A stretch of DNA of 64,000 nt from Pelomonas baiyunensis (GTDB lineage: Bacteria > Pseudomonadota > Gammaproteobacteria > Burkholderiales > Burkholderiaceae_C), in contig NZ_JBIGIB010000001.1 in assembly GCF_043555935.1 (NCBI RefSeq), positions 806,001 through 870,000 on the forward strand, written 5' to 3'. The notes under the pieces are model-generated. The model worked only from the letters and a program-made list of their open reading frames with translations. It did not search any database and was not told the DNA's origin. The stretch's first letter is position 1. Each line of letters starts with the position of its first letter. Of this stretch, positions 39,063-47,288 are shown one piece after another. The translations under genes were made by a program, and so were the position numbers.

Positions 39063-41240
39063 ATGACCCTGCTGCCTTCCTGGCGCGGCCTGGCCCCTTG
39101 GGCTGGCCTGGCCACCGCCCTGCTGCTGGCCACAAGCCCGGCCGGCGCGGCCGAGACCCTGACCCCGCCCGTGGCTGCCAAAAAGCCGCGCGACGTGACT
39201 GTGCACGGCGACCGCCGCATCGACGACTACTTCTGGCTGCGCGAAAAAGACACGCCCGAGGTGCAAGCGCACCTGAAGGCCGAAGCGGCCTACGCCGACG
39301 CCTGGTTCAAGCCCTACCAAGCGCTGACCGACCGGCTGTTCGAGGAGATGAAGGGTCGCATCCAGCAGCGCGACGAAGCCGTGCCGCAGCGCCAGGGCGC
39401 CTGGTGGTACAGCAGCCGCACCGAGGTGGGCAAGCAGTACCCCATCTTCTTCCGCCGCGCCGCCCAGGGCCCGCAGCGTGCCTACGACGCCCAGGCGCCC
39501 GAGCAGTTGCTGGTGGACATGAACGAGCTCGCCCAGACCCGCAAGTTCGTCAACCTCAACGGCCTGGCCGTGAGCCCCGACGACCAGCGGCTGGCCTATG
39601 GCGTGGACGCGACCGGCGCCCGAGACTTTGAACTGCATGTGCGCGACATCGCGACCGGCGAGGACCGCGTGGTTGCCACCACGCCGCATGCCGATGCCTT
39701 CGTGTGGGCGGCAGACAGCCAAACGCTTTTCTACATCCGCCACGACGCTGCCCGGCGCTCGTACCAGCTGTGGCGCCACCGGCTGGGCGCGTCGGCCGAC
39801 ACCCTGGTGCACGAAGAGAAGGACGAGCTGTTCAACCTGCAGCTGACCAAGTCGCTGGACGGCCGCACGCTGATGCTGGGGGCCATGTCCAAGGACACGC
39901 TGGACTGGCGCGTGCTGCCTGCGGACCAGCCCGAAGGCGTCTGGCGCGAGGTGCTGCCGCGCAAGACCGGCCAGGAATACGCCGTCACCCCGTTCGGCAA
40001 CGAGTTGATGCTGCGCATCAACGACCGTGGCGTGAACTACCGCCTGCTGCGCCTGCCGATGAAGACGGGCAACGGCCCGCTGTTCGGTGCCCAGGACCTG
40101 AAGCGGGGCCGTGAGCTGATTGCGCACCGGCCTGACGCCATGGTCGAGCAGGTCGTGGCGTTCAAGACCCACGCCGTGGCGCAGATCCGCGAAGGCGGCT
40201 CGGTGAAGTTGCGCATCTACCCGATGGCTGGCGGCAAGCCGCGCGAAGTGGCCTTCAACGAGGTGGCCTACAGCGCCATGCTGGCCGGCCAGCGCGAATT
40301 CGACGCGCCCCGCGTGCGCTTTGCCTACAACTCGCTCACCACGCCCACCAGCACCTATGAGGCCGACCTGGCCACGGGCAAGCTGAACCTGCTGAAGGTG
40401 GCGCCGGTGCAAGGCGGCTACGACGCCAGCCTCTACGCCAGCGAGCGCCTGTGGGTGAAGGCGGCCGACGGCACCGCGGTGCCGGTGAGCCTCGTCTACC
40501 GCAAGGACAAGCGCCGCAGCGGGCCGCAGCCGCTGCTGCTGTACGGCTACGGCAGCTACGGCGTGCCCACCGACCCGCGCTTCGCCAGTTCGCGCCTGTC
40601 GCTGCTGGACCGCGGCGTCATCTACGCCATCGCCCACATCCGCGGCGGCGGCGACCTCGGGCGCCAGTGGTACCGCGACGGCAAGCTGGCCCGCAAGATG
40701 AACACTTTCACCGACTTCGTGGCCTGTGCCGAAGCGCTGGTGAAGCAGGGCTACACCCAGCCCAGCCAGTTGGTGATCCAGGGCGGCAGCGCCGGCGGCT
40801 TGCTGATGGGGGCGGTCACCAACCTGCGGCCGGATCTCTTCAAGGCCGTGGTGGCGCAGGTGCCGTTTGTGGATGTCATCAACACCATGCTCGACGCCAG
40901 CCTGCCGCTGACCACCGAGGAGTACATCGAATGGGGCAACCCCAACAAGGCCGATGAGTACGCCTGGATGCGCGCCTACAGCCCCTACGACAACCTCAAG
41001 CCTGTGGCGTACCCGGCGGTGCTGGCCAAGACGGCCATCAACGACAGCCAGGTGCCTTATTGGGAAGCGGCCAAGTACGTGGCCAAGGTGCGCGAGCTGA
41101 ACACCGGCTCGGCACCGGTGCTGTTCGACATCAACATGACGGCCGGGCATGGCGGCGCCTCGGGCCGGTTCGACGCGCTGCGCGAAACCGCGCGCACCAC
41201 CACCTTCATGCTGCAGCAATGGGGCCTGGCGGATGAGTGA
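39063..41240 (+). CDS. ptrB: oligopeptidase B-like S9A peptidase, exported
   Basis: A 725-residue prolyl oligopeptidase-family enzyme that usually cleaves after Arg or Lys in peptides. The N-terminus (LAPWAGLATALLLATSPAGAAET) is a signal peptide, so it is likely periplasmic, while many PtrB proteins are cytosolic. A beta-propeller follows (DYFWLREKDTPEVQAHLKAE is the family start). The catalytic domain has the nucleophile in QGGSAGGLLMGAV, preceded by the conserved AHIRGGGDLGRQWY and MNTFTDF. The base His is in TAGHGGASGR near the C-terminus. The alternative ATG choices upstream fall in the region next to prfB and lack a signal peptide. The stop overlaps the DUF4212 gene by 8 bases. Confidence 0.92.
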   Translation: MTLLPSWRGLAPWAGLATALLLATSPAGAAETLTPPVAAKKPRDVTVHGDRRIDDYFWLREKDTPEVQAHLKAEAAYADAWFKPYQALTDRLFEEMKGRIQQRDEAVPQRQGAWWYSSRTEVGKQYPIFFRRAAQGPQRAYDAQAPEQLLVDMNELAQTRKFVNLNGLAVSPDDQRLAYGVDATGARDFELHVRDIATGEDRVVATTPHADAFVWAADSQTLFYIRHDAARRSYQLWRHRLGASADTLVHEEKDELFNLQLTKSLDGRTLMLGAMSKDTLDWRVLPADQPEGVWREVLPRKTGQEYAVTPFGNELMLRINDRGVNYRLLRLPMKTGNGPLFGAQDLKRGRELIAHRPDAMVEQVVAFKTHAVAQIREGGSVKLRIYPMAGGKPREVAFNEVAYSAMLAGQREFDAPRVRFAYNSLTTPTSTYEADLATGKLNLLKVAPVQGGYDASLYASERLWVKAADGTAVPVSLVYRKDKRRSGPQPLLLYGYGSYGVPTDPRFASSRLSLLDRGVIYAIAHIRGGGDLGRQWYRDGKLARKMNTFTDFVACAEALVKQGYTQPSQLVIQGGSAGGLLMGAVTNLRPDLFKAVVAQVPFVDVINTMLDASLPLTTEEYIEWGNPNKADEYAWMRAYSPYDNLKPVAYPAVLAKTAINDSQVPYWEAAKYVAKVRELNTGSAPVLFDINMTAGHGGASGRFDALRETARTTTFMLQQWGLADE

Positions 41241-41529
41241 CCGCTACTGGCGCCGCACCCGCCGCCTCACGGTGGGCCTGCTGCTCGCCTGGGCCGTGGT
41301 GGCCTTCGCGCCGGTGTACTTTGCGCGTGAGTTGAGCGTGGAGGTGTGGGGCTGGCCGCTGGGCTTCTGGCTGGCGTCGCAAGGCGCCTTGCTGGGCTTT
41401 TGCGCCATCGTCATCGTCTACGCCTGGTGCATGCGCCGGCTGGAGGCGGCCGAGGCCGCTGCACCCGAGGTGCCTGCACCGGCAGACGCGGCCGGTGGCG
41501 CGCGCGCTGGCGCTCGATCTGGGGCTTAG
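41233..41529 (+). CDS. DUF4212 sodium/substrate symporter small subunit, orphan
   Basis: A 98-residue membrane protein. It has two helices (LTVGLLLAWAVVAFAPVYFA and GWPLGFWLASQGALLGFCAIVIVYAW) around the diagnostic PLGFWLASQG of DUF4212, then an Ala/Glu-rich cytoplasmic tail. DUF4212 proteins normally precede and work with a large solute:sodium symporter of the SSS family, taking up acetate-like substrates. No such large gene follows here: the next gene is convergent on the minus strand. It overlaps the peptidase stop, so its expression is coupled to that gene instead. Confidence 0.85.
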   Translation: MSDRYWRRTRRLTVGLLLAWAVVAFAPVYFARELSVEVWGWPLGFWLASQGALLGFCAIVIVYAWCMRRLEAAEAAAPEVPAPADAAGGARAGARSGA

Positions 41530-41537
41530 CCCGGAGT

Positions 41538-42455
41538 TCAGTCCGGCTGACCCAGGAAGCGTTCCAGGTGCGCGGCCAGGGTTTCGGGCTGGTCGTGGTG
41601 CAGCATGTGGCCGGCGTCGTCCAGCACCACGCGTTCCAGGCGCGGCACCAAGGCCAGCCGGCCTTCAAAGTCATCCCGCGGGTAGCGGGTGCCCCAGAAG
41701 TGCTTCAGCTGGTCTTCGCAGCCTTCCACCCACAAGGTGGGCGCGGCAATGCGCTGCCAGCAGGCCATCACTTCCGCCTTGCGGTACAGCACGGGGTTGG
41801 CCAGCTTGTGGGCCGGGTCGGCGTTCAGCACGTAGCCCTCCACCCCGCCTTCGGAGACCGGGCGCGCCCAGTGGCCGGCCAGCCAGGCGGCCTTGTCGGG
41901 CGGCAGGCGCGGGTTGGTTTTGCGCAGGCGCGCGGCCACCTCGTCCAGGCTGGCGTAGGGGCGCAGGCTGGGGGGCTCTTTCAATTCGTCCAGCCAGCGG
42001 CTCAGGCGCTCGGGGGCGGCCGCAGGCGCCACATCGGGCAGGCCGAAGCCTTCGAGATTGATGAGGCGCCGGATTCGCTGGGGGCGAACGCCCGCATAGC
42101 TCATCACCACGTTGCCGCCCATGCTGTGGCCCAGCAAGTCCACCGGCGCGCCGGGGCTCACGGCGTCCAGCAGGGCGTCCAAGTCACCCAGGTAGTCGGG
42201 GAACCAGTAGCAGTCGCCGCCGGGTGACTCGGTCAGCCCGAAGCCACGCCAGTCCAGGGCAATCACCTGCCGGTCGTCGCGCAGGGCGTCCACCACGAAC
42301 TGGAACGAGGCCCCCACATCCATCCAGCCGTGCACCATCACCAGCGGCGGGCGCCCGGGCAAGGCCTGACCCCAATGCAGCACATGGTGGCGCAGGCCGC
42401 GCAGCGTCAGAAATTCGTCGCGATGGGGGCGTTTGGGGCGGTAGACATCGGGCAT
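41538..42455 (-). CDS. alpha/beta hydrolase
   Basis: A 305-residue hydrolase. The oxyanion segment VMVHGWMDVG, the strand QVIALDWRGFGLTESPGG and the nucleophile elbow LLGHSMGGNVVM (Ser about 118) are clear. The acid is likely in the CEDQLKHFWG region and the base His in LDDAGHMLHHDQPE. No signal peptide, so it is cytosolic. The ATG at 42455 starts MPDVYRPKRPHRDEF; the frame extends to 42506 but would overlap the divergent GNAT start. The substrate (ester, epoxide or lactone) cannot be inferred. It is convergent with DUF4212 and divergent from a GNAT gene 41 bases away. Confidence 0.93.
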   Translation of the reverse strand: MPDVYRPKRPHRDEFLTLRGLRHHVLHWGQALPGRPPLVMVHGWMDVGASFQFVVDALRDDRQVIALDWRGFGLTESPGGDCYWFPDYLGDLDALLDAVSPGAPVDLLGHSMGGNVVMSYAGVRPQRIRRLINLEGFGLPDVAPAAAPERLSRWLDELKEPPSLRPYASLDEVAARLRKTNPRLPPDKAAWLAGHWARPVSEGGVEGYVLNADPAHKLANPVLYRKAEVMACWQRIAAPTLWVEGCEDQLKHFWGTRYPRDDFEGRLALVPRLERVVLDDAGHMLHHDQPETLAAHLERFLGQPD

Positions 42456-42496
42456 GTCCGCACTGTAGGCCAGCGTCTGGCGAAGAGAATGTCGCC

Positions 42497-43024
42497 ATGT
42501 CGTCACGTCCCACCCTGCGGCCAGCGCAGCCGCACGATCTCCCCGCCATCGTCCAACTCATCAGCGAGCTCGCCGAGTTCGAGCAGCTGAGCCATTTGCT
42601 GGAGGTGACGCCCGAGTCCCTTCGGCCCCACCTGTTCGGTGACCGCCCGGTGGCCGAATGCACCTTGGGCGAGGTGGATGGCGAGGTCGTGGCCTTCGCC
42701 CTGTACTTCACCAACTTCTCCACCTTCCTGGGCAAGCCGGGCCTGTACCTGGAAGACCTGTACGTGCGGCCGGCGCACCGCCGCAGCGGCTTGGGCCGTG
42801 CGCTGATCCTGCACCTGGCCCGACTGGCCTGTGAGCGGGGCTACGGCCGGTTCGACTGGACGGTGCTCGACTGGAACGAGGATGCGATCCGGTTCTACGA
42901 AAAGCTGGGGGCGGACGTGATGCCCGAGTGGCGCATCTGCCGGCTGTCGGGCGAGTCACTGCAGCGTTATGCGCAGCCCGAGCGCCCGGCCGGTTGGTCG
43001 CCCTCGGCCTGGCTGGGTTTGTGA
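42497..43024 (+). CDS. GNAT family N-acetyltransferase
   Basis: A 175-residue acetyltransferase. Motif A is LYLEDLYVRPAHRRSGLGRALI (acetyl-CoA pyrophosphate loop R-x-x-G-x-G/A), followed by RFDWTVLDWNEDAIRFYEKLGA (motif B). The N-terminus LRPAQPHDLPAIVQLISELAEFE matches the spermidine/diamine acetyltransferase (SAT1-like) subgroup. The likely substrate is therefore a polyamine or thialysine, but this is inference. ATG at 42497 is in a short intergenic gap shared with the divergent hydrolase promoter. Confidence 0.93.
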   Translation: MSSRPTLRPAQPHDLPAIVQLISELAEFEQLSHLLEVTPESLRPHLFGDRPVAECTLGEVDGEVVAFALYFTNFSTFLGKPGLYLEDLYVRPAHRRSGLGRALILHLARLACERGYGRFDWTVLDWNEDAIRFYEKLGADVMPEWRICRLSGESLQRYAQPERPAGWSPSAWLGL

Positions 43025-43109
43025 GCCGGCCGGCTGCGGGCATTCCATGACGCCGGCCCGGGATGGGCTGGCTAGCATGACCCCCCTTGTTTGAACCTCG
43101 GGGTGGCGG

Positions 43110-44807
43110 ATGGGCGAAGACCGTTACGAGCAGCTGCACGCCGCGTTCCGCTGGCAGGTGCCGCCGGACTTCAACATCGCCGAGGCCTGCTGCGGCCGCT
43201 GGGCCCGCGAGACGCCCAAGGCCACCGCCATCTACTTCGACAGCGAAAGCGGCTGCCGCGCGGTCTACAGCTACGCGCAGTTGCAGCGCGCCGCCAACCG
43301 CTTGTCCAACGCGCTGTGGAACCAAGGCGTGCGCCGTGGGCACCGGGTGGCCATCGTGCTGCCCCAGCGATTCGAGACGGCCGTGGCCCACATCGCGCTG
43401 CAGCAGATGGGGGCGGTGGCCATGCCGCTGTCGCTGCTGTTCGGCGCCGAGGCGCTGGAGTACCGGCTGCAAGACAGCGGCGCGGTGCTGGCCATTGCGG
43501 CCTGCGAGGCCTTGCCCGCGCTGCGGGAGGTGAAGGCGCGCTGCCCGGCGCTGCGCCGCATCGTCGTGGTGGGCGAGTGCCCGGTGGATTGCGATGAACT
43601 GCCGTGGATGGAGGCGCTGCAAGCCGAAGCCGCGCAGTTCAAACCCCTGGCCACCCAGGCGGACGACCCGGCCGTCCTCATCTACACCAGCGGCACCACC
43701 GGCAACCCCAAGGGCGCGCTCATTCCGCAGCGGGCGCTGATCGGCAACCTGACCGGGTTCATTGCCAGCCAGAACTGGTTCGGCTTCGACCCCTTCGACG
43801 CGTCCCAGCCCAGTGACGCCGTCTTCTGGAGCCCCGCCGACTGGGCCTGGACCGGCGGCCTGATGGACGCCTTGCTGCCCACGCTGTACTTCGGCCGGCC
43901 CATCGTGGCCTACCAGGGCCGCTTCTCGGCGGCCAAGGCGTTCGAGCTGATGGCGGCCTACGGCGTCACACACAGCTTTTTGTTCCCGACCGCGCTCAAG
44001 GCCATGATGAAGGCCGAGCCGCGCCCCCGCCGCCACGGTTTGAAGCTGCGCGCGCTGATGAGTGCTGGCGAAGCCGTGGGCGATGCGGTGTTCGCCTGGT
44101 GCCGCGACGCGCTGGGCGTGCCGGTGAACGAGATGTTCGGCCAGACCGAGATGAACTACGTGGTGGGCAACTGCCAGGCGCTGTGGCCCGCCCAGCCCGG
44201 CAGCATGGGCCGGGCCTATCCGGGCCACCGCGTGGCCGTGATTGACGACGACGGCCACGAGTGCCCGCCCGGCACCGTGGGCGAGGTGGCGGTGCACGCG
44301 CGCGACCGCCATGGCGTGCCCGATCCGGTGTTCTTCCTGGGCTACTGGAACAACGACTCCGCCACCCGCGCCAAGTTCACCGGCGACCCGGCCAACAGCT
44401 GGTGCCGCACCGGCGACCTGGCCCGCATGGACGCCGACGGCACGCTTTGGTACGAGGGCCGGGCGGACGATGTGTTCAAGGCCGCGGGCTACCGCATCGG
44501 CCCCGGCGAGATCGAGAACTGCCTGCTCAAGCATCCGGCCGTGGCCAACGCGGCGGTCGTGCCCAAGCCCGACGCCGAGCGCGGCGCGCTGGTGAAGGCC
44601 TACGTGGTGCTGGCCGACGGCCATGCCGCCAGTGACGCGCTGGTGCAGGCCCTGCAGGGCCATGTGAAGGCGCGGCTGGCGCCTTACGAGTACCCCAAGG
44701 AAATCGAGTTCATCGACGCCTTGCCAATGACGACCACCGGCAAAGTGCAGCGCCGGGTGCTGCGCTTGCGGGAGCAGGAGCGCGCGGCCGCAGCGGTCGC
44801 GGCCTGA
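43110..44807 (+). CDS. acyl-CoA synthetase (AMP-forming, MACS/Acs type)
   Basis: A 565-residue adenylate-forming ligase that activates a carboxylic acid as acyl-AMP and then acyl-CoA. The P-loop LIYTSGTTGNPKGALI is at about 190-205. Adenine-binding MFGQTEMNYVVG is at about 340. WCRTGDLARMDADG, YEGRADDVFKAAGYRIGPGEIE (hinge region) and the catalytic C-terminal Lys in TTTGKVQRRVLR (about 543) follow. The start MGEDRYEQLHAAFRWQVPPDFNIAEACCGRWA, read in pieces, is typical of acetyl-/medium-chain acid ligases. It lies 85 bases after the GNAT gene and could share its transcript. The acid substrate is unknown; the orphan DUF4212 protein nearby hints at short-chain acids. Confidence 0.94.
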   Translation: MGEDRYEQLHAAFRWQVPPDFNIAEACCGRWARETPKATAIYFDSESGCRAVYSYAQLQRAANRLSNALWNQGVRRGHRVAIVLPQRFETAVAHIALQQMGAVAMPLSLLFGAEALEYRLQDSGAVLAIAACEALPALREVKARCPALRRIVVVGECPVDCDELPWMEALQAEAAQFKPLATQADDPAVLIYTSGTTGNPKGALIPQRALIGNLTGFIASQNWFGFDPFDASQPSDAVFWSPADWAWTGGLMDALLPTLYFGRPIVAYQGRFSAAKAFELMAAYGVTHSFLFPTALKAMMKAEPRPRRHGLKLRALMSAGEAVGDAVFAWCRDALGVPVNEMFGQTEMNYVVGNCQALWPAQPGSMGRAYPGHRVAVIDDDGHECPPGTVGEVAVHARDRHGVPDPVFFLGYWNNDSATRAKFTGDPANSWCRTGDLARMDADGTLWYEGRADDVFKAAGYRIGPGEIENCLLKHPAVANAAVVPKPDAERGALVKAYVVLADGHAASDALVQALQGHVKARLAPYEYPKEIEFIDALPMTTTGKVQRRVLRLREQERAAAAVAA

Positions 44808-44820
44808 GGGCCGGCTCCGC

Positions 44821-45477
44821 TCATTTGCACTTGTAGGGCTTGCCGAACATCGGCACCGTCCGCGGGGCCACGCTCTCGTTGAAGCGGTCCATGTCGCCGA
44901 TGCGTGAGCGCAGCACCTCCACGCAGGTGTCACCGCGGCGCAGCAGGGTGCGGTGGTCGTCGACGCGCTCCGACACCCATTCGCCCGTGGCGCCCGCGGC
45001 GTCGGCGATGCGGTCTTCCAGCGTGCGCCGTGCGGTGTTGCTGCGCGGGTCGCTCAATGCGGGGTTGCGCGCGGCAGCGGACGAGGCGGCGTAGCCCGGC
45101 GGCAATGTCAGGCGCAGCGTTGTGCGTGGGGCTGTGGGTTCCGCATTGGGCGTGACAGGGCCCGCGTTGGAAGTGGACGGCGTGCTCGGGTCGGGGGCCG
45201 CCTGGGGCGCAACCGTCCACGGCAGCGGCGGCAAGGGCTCGGGCGCCGGCGCCAGCCGAGGCAGGGGCGGCCGGGCCGGTGGGGTGTCGGCCGGCCGGGC
45301 GGGTGCGGGCGGCGCCGGGCGCAGCCAGCGCAAGCTGATGCGCGGCGGGTTCACCGTGTCCAGCGGCTTCGGGCGGTGCTGCCACGCCGCGGCCAGCAAC
45401 AGCAGGTGCAGGCCCACCACGGCGCCCCGTGCGGTCCAACGCTGCGACCGGGGCGTGGCAGGCCAGGCGGCGCTCAC
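44821..45477 (-). CDS. hypothetical membrane-anchored protein, Pro-rich
   Basis: A 218-residue protein with a GTG start at 45477 overlapping the preceding stop as GTGA. That start is better than an upstream ATG, which lies inside the previous gene. It has one N-terminal helix (VVGLHLLLLAAAWQ), a long Pro/Ala-rich periplasm-spanning stretch (about 45-115, TonB-like in style) and a compact C-terminal domain. The C-terminal domain contains TLEDRIADAAGATGEW, TLLRRGDTCVEVLRSRIGD and a final YKCK with paired Cys. The overall layout resembles small TonB-like or secreted-domain anchors, but I recognise no family. It is the last gene after the two paralogous exported proteins. Confidence 0.78.
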   Translation of the reverse strand: MSAAWPATPRSQRWTARGAVVGLHLLLLAAAWQHRPKPLDTVNPPRISLRWLRPAPPAPARPADTPPARPPLPRLAPAPEPLPPLPWTVAPQAAPDPSTPSTSNAGPVTPNAEPTAPRTTLRLTLPPGYAASSAAARNPALSDPRSNTARRTLEDRIADAAGATGEWVSERVDDHRTLLRRGDTCVEVLRSRIGDMDRFNESVAPRTVPMFGKPYKCK

Positions 45478-46211
45478 AGCTTCACCGAGACCTTGCTGTT
45501 GGCCGGCGGCAGCAGGCGGGCTGCGTCGGGCCACTGCTCCTGCCCGTTCAGCAGTGTGCAGGGGCGGCCCTGCGCGCCCTTGCGGGCCTCGGGGTCGCGC
45601 TCACCCGCCGCCAGTGGCAGCGGCAGGCCCAGCAGCTGGCCGTTCTCGCGCCACTCCAGTTCCCAGGTGGGCGTGGCGCTGCACACGCGCACGGCGTCGA
45701 TCCGGGGGAACAGCCAGCGCAGATACCAAGGCAGCAGTTCCTCGCGCAGCGTGCGGGCCACGCGCATGATCTGGCGCACCTTGGCCATGGTCAGGTCTTC
45801 CGGCGCGACGGTCAGCTCCAGCGTGCCGGCAATCGACAGCTGGCCCTTGCCGGCGTTGGTGGCGAGGTCCGCCGTCTTGCCCTCGGCCTCGGGCAGCACG
45901 GGCAGGTCGAAGGCGCCGGTGTCGCTGAGCTTGATTGGGTAGTCGGCGTCGTCGCTGCGCACGGCCAGCTTCAGGTCGGCCAGGGCCACCTTGCTGCGCT
46001 GCGTGTCGACCTTGAAGTCCAGCCGGAACAGGCCTTCGCCGTGCTGGCGCAGCAAGATCAGCACCCGGTTGATCTGGCCGTAGGGCAGCACGTTGTTGTC
46101 GCGCTTCAGATCGGTGTGCACGGCGGGCAGTACGGCGGTGTCCGACGCCCTGGCGTTGGGGCCGGCCATCAGGCTGGTGGCCAGGATCGCGGTGGAGAGC
46201 AGGTGACGCAT
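45474..46211 (-). CDS. exported protein, paralogue B
   Basis: A 245-residue protein with a signal peptide (MRHLLSTAILATSLMAGPNARA) and no other membrane segment. It is clearly paralogous to the gene just upstream. Shared segments include VLPxVHTxLKRDxxVLPY, LFRxDFxVxT, VRxDDxDYP, LPVLPEAE, LTMxKVRxI, LLPWxLRWLxPR and a C-terminal SVKL. Two Cys near CSATP and RPCTLLNGQEQWPD are conserved in both and may form a disulfide. Family and function are unknown to me. The stop overlaps the next gene's GTG start (GTGA), so three exported proteins are produced together. Confidence 0.83.
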   Translation of the reverse strand: MRHLLSTAILATSLMAGPNARASDTAVLPAVHTDLKRDNNVLPYGQINRVLILLRQHGEGLFRLDFKVDTQRSKVALADLKLAVRSDDADYPIKLSDTGAFDLPVLPEAEGKTADLATNAGKGQLSIAGTLELTVAPEDLTMAKVRQIMRVARTLREELLPWYLRWLFPRIDAVRVCSATPTWELEWRENGQLLGLPLPLAAGERDPEARKGAQGRPCTLLNGQEQWPDAARLLPPANSKVSVKL

Positions 46212-46270
46212 GGTGTGGTGGCCGCAGCGGCTGGGTCGGATGCGCAGTCAGGGTGAGAGGGGCGTGGGCC

Positions 46271-47029
46271 TCACAGCTTCACGCTCAGGCGCGTGGCCGG
46301 CGAGGGAAGCAGGCGGGCGGTGTCGGGCCAGCGCTCCTGGCCCGTGAGCAGGGCGCAAGGCCGGGGCTGCGCGGTTTTGCGGTCGAGCTCGTCGCGCTCG
46401 TCGGTGGCGACGGGCAGGGGCACGGTCACCACCTGCTCGGCCTCAGTCCACTCCAGCTGCCAGCCCGGCGCGGGGCTGCAGATGCGCACCCCTTGCACAC
46501 GCGGCAGCAGCCAGCGCAGGGCCCACGGCAACAGGTCTTCGCGCACGCTTCGGCCCACCTTGACGATCTCGCGCACCTTGCCCATCGTCAGCTGGTCGGC
46601 GGGCGTGTTGAGCTCCAGCGACAGCCGCACCGACAGCTGGCCCTTCGGCGCGTTGGTTGCGAACTCGGCGCTGGCTGCTTCGGCCTCGGGCAGCACCGGC
46701 AGCTGGATCAAGCCCATCGGGTCGATGCGCAGCGGGTAGTCGTGGTCATCGGTGCGCACCACCATGCGCACGTCGCCCAGCGGCATCTTGGTCTTTTCGG
46801 TGTTGACCCGGAAATCCATGCGGAACAGGTTTTGACCGTGCACCTGCAGTTTGGTGAGCACCTCGTTCAGCCGCCGGTAGGGCAGCACGGTGGGGTCACG
46901 CTTGAGTTCGGTGTGCACCGTGGGCAGCACCTGCGTGTCGCTGTCCTCTTGTGCGACGGCGGGCGGGGCGGCGAGCAGGGCTGTGCACAGTGTGGTGCTC
47001 AGGATCCGGGATGAGGGAGGCAGGAACAT
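46271..47029 (-). CDS. exported protein, paralogue A
   Basis: A 252-residue exported protein, with a signal peptide in MFLPPSSRILSTTLCTALLAAPPAVA followed by QEDSDTQVLPTVHTELK. The ATG at 47029 gives a proper signal peptide; the longer frame to 47071 adds a hydrophilic stretch and overlaps the regulator gene. Roughly half of positions are identical to paralogue B by eye, in order and without large gaps, so this is a tandem duplication. The two Cys (CSPAPGWQLEW; RPCALLTGQERWPD) are conserved between the copies. It lies 28 bases after the XRE regulator stop and 59 before paralogue B. Confidence 0.83.
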   Translation of the reverse strand: MFLPPSSRILSTTLCTALLAAPPAVAQEDSDTQVLPTVHTELKRDPTVLPYRRLNEVLTKLQVHGQNLFRMDFRVNTEKTKMPLGDVRMVVRTDDHDYPLRIDPMGLIQLPVLPEAEAASAEFATNAPKGQLSVRLSLELNTPADQLTMGKVREIVKVGRSVREDLLPWALRWLLPRVQGVRICSPAPGWQLEWTEAEQVVTVPLPVATDERDELDRKTAQPRPCALLTGQERWPDTARLLPSPATRLSVKL

Positions 47030-47057
47030 CGAGTCGTACAGCGAAAAACAGGGCGGG

Positions 47058-47288
47058 TCAGGCTTCGGCATCCGGAGGCTCGGGGCCGGGTTCCCAGGCC
47101 AGCAGGTCGCCGGGCTGGCATTGCAAAACCTCGCAGATGCGGGCGAGGGTGTCGAAGCGCACGCCTCGCACCTTGCCGCTCTTGAGCAAGGAGAGATTGG
47201 CTTCGGTGATGCCCACGCGCTCCGCCAGCTCGCGCGAGCGCATCTTGCGGCGCGCGAGCATGACGTCGAGGGTGACGACGATGGGCAT
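47058..47288 (-). CDS. XRE/Cro-type transcriptional regulator, 76 aa
   Basis: A 76-residue single-domain HTH_26 regulator: MPIVVTLDVMLARRKMRSRELAERVGITEANLSLLKSGKVRGVRFDTLARICEVLQCQPGDLL, given here in continuous order only in part, holds the five-helix HTH (VGITEANLSLLKSGK is the recognition region). Such regulators pair with a DUF2975 membrane protein, as here. The ATG shares one base with the upstream stop (TGATG). It probably autoregulates the operon. Confidence 0.94.
   Translation of the reverse strand: MPIVVTLDVMLARRKMRSRELAERVGITEANLSLLKSGKVRGVRFDTLARICEVLQCQPGDLLAWEPGPEPPDAEA

Noticed and set aside
38844..41219. A 791-codon minus-strand open frame over the oligopeptidase gene and prfB start
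   Set aside because: Shadow ORF; the plus-strand peptidase has full catalytic motifs, and the minus-strand frame overlaps the prfB frameshift site in the wrong frame.
41530..41546. Weak hairpin CCGGA-GTTCAG-TCCGG after the DUF4212 gene as a terminator
   Set aside because: Only 5 bp stem and no T-run.
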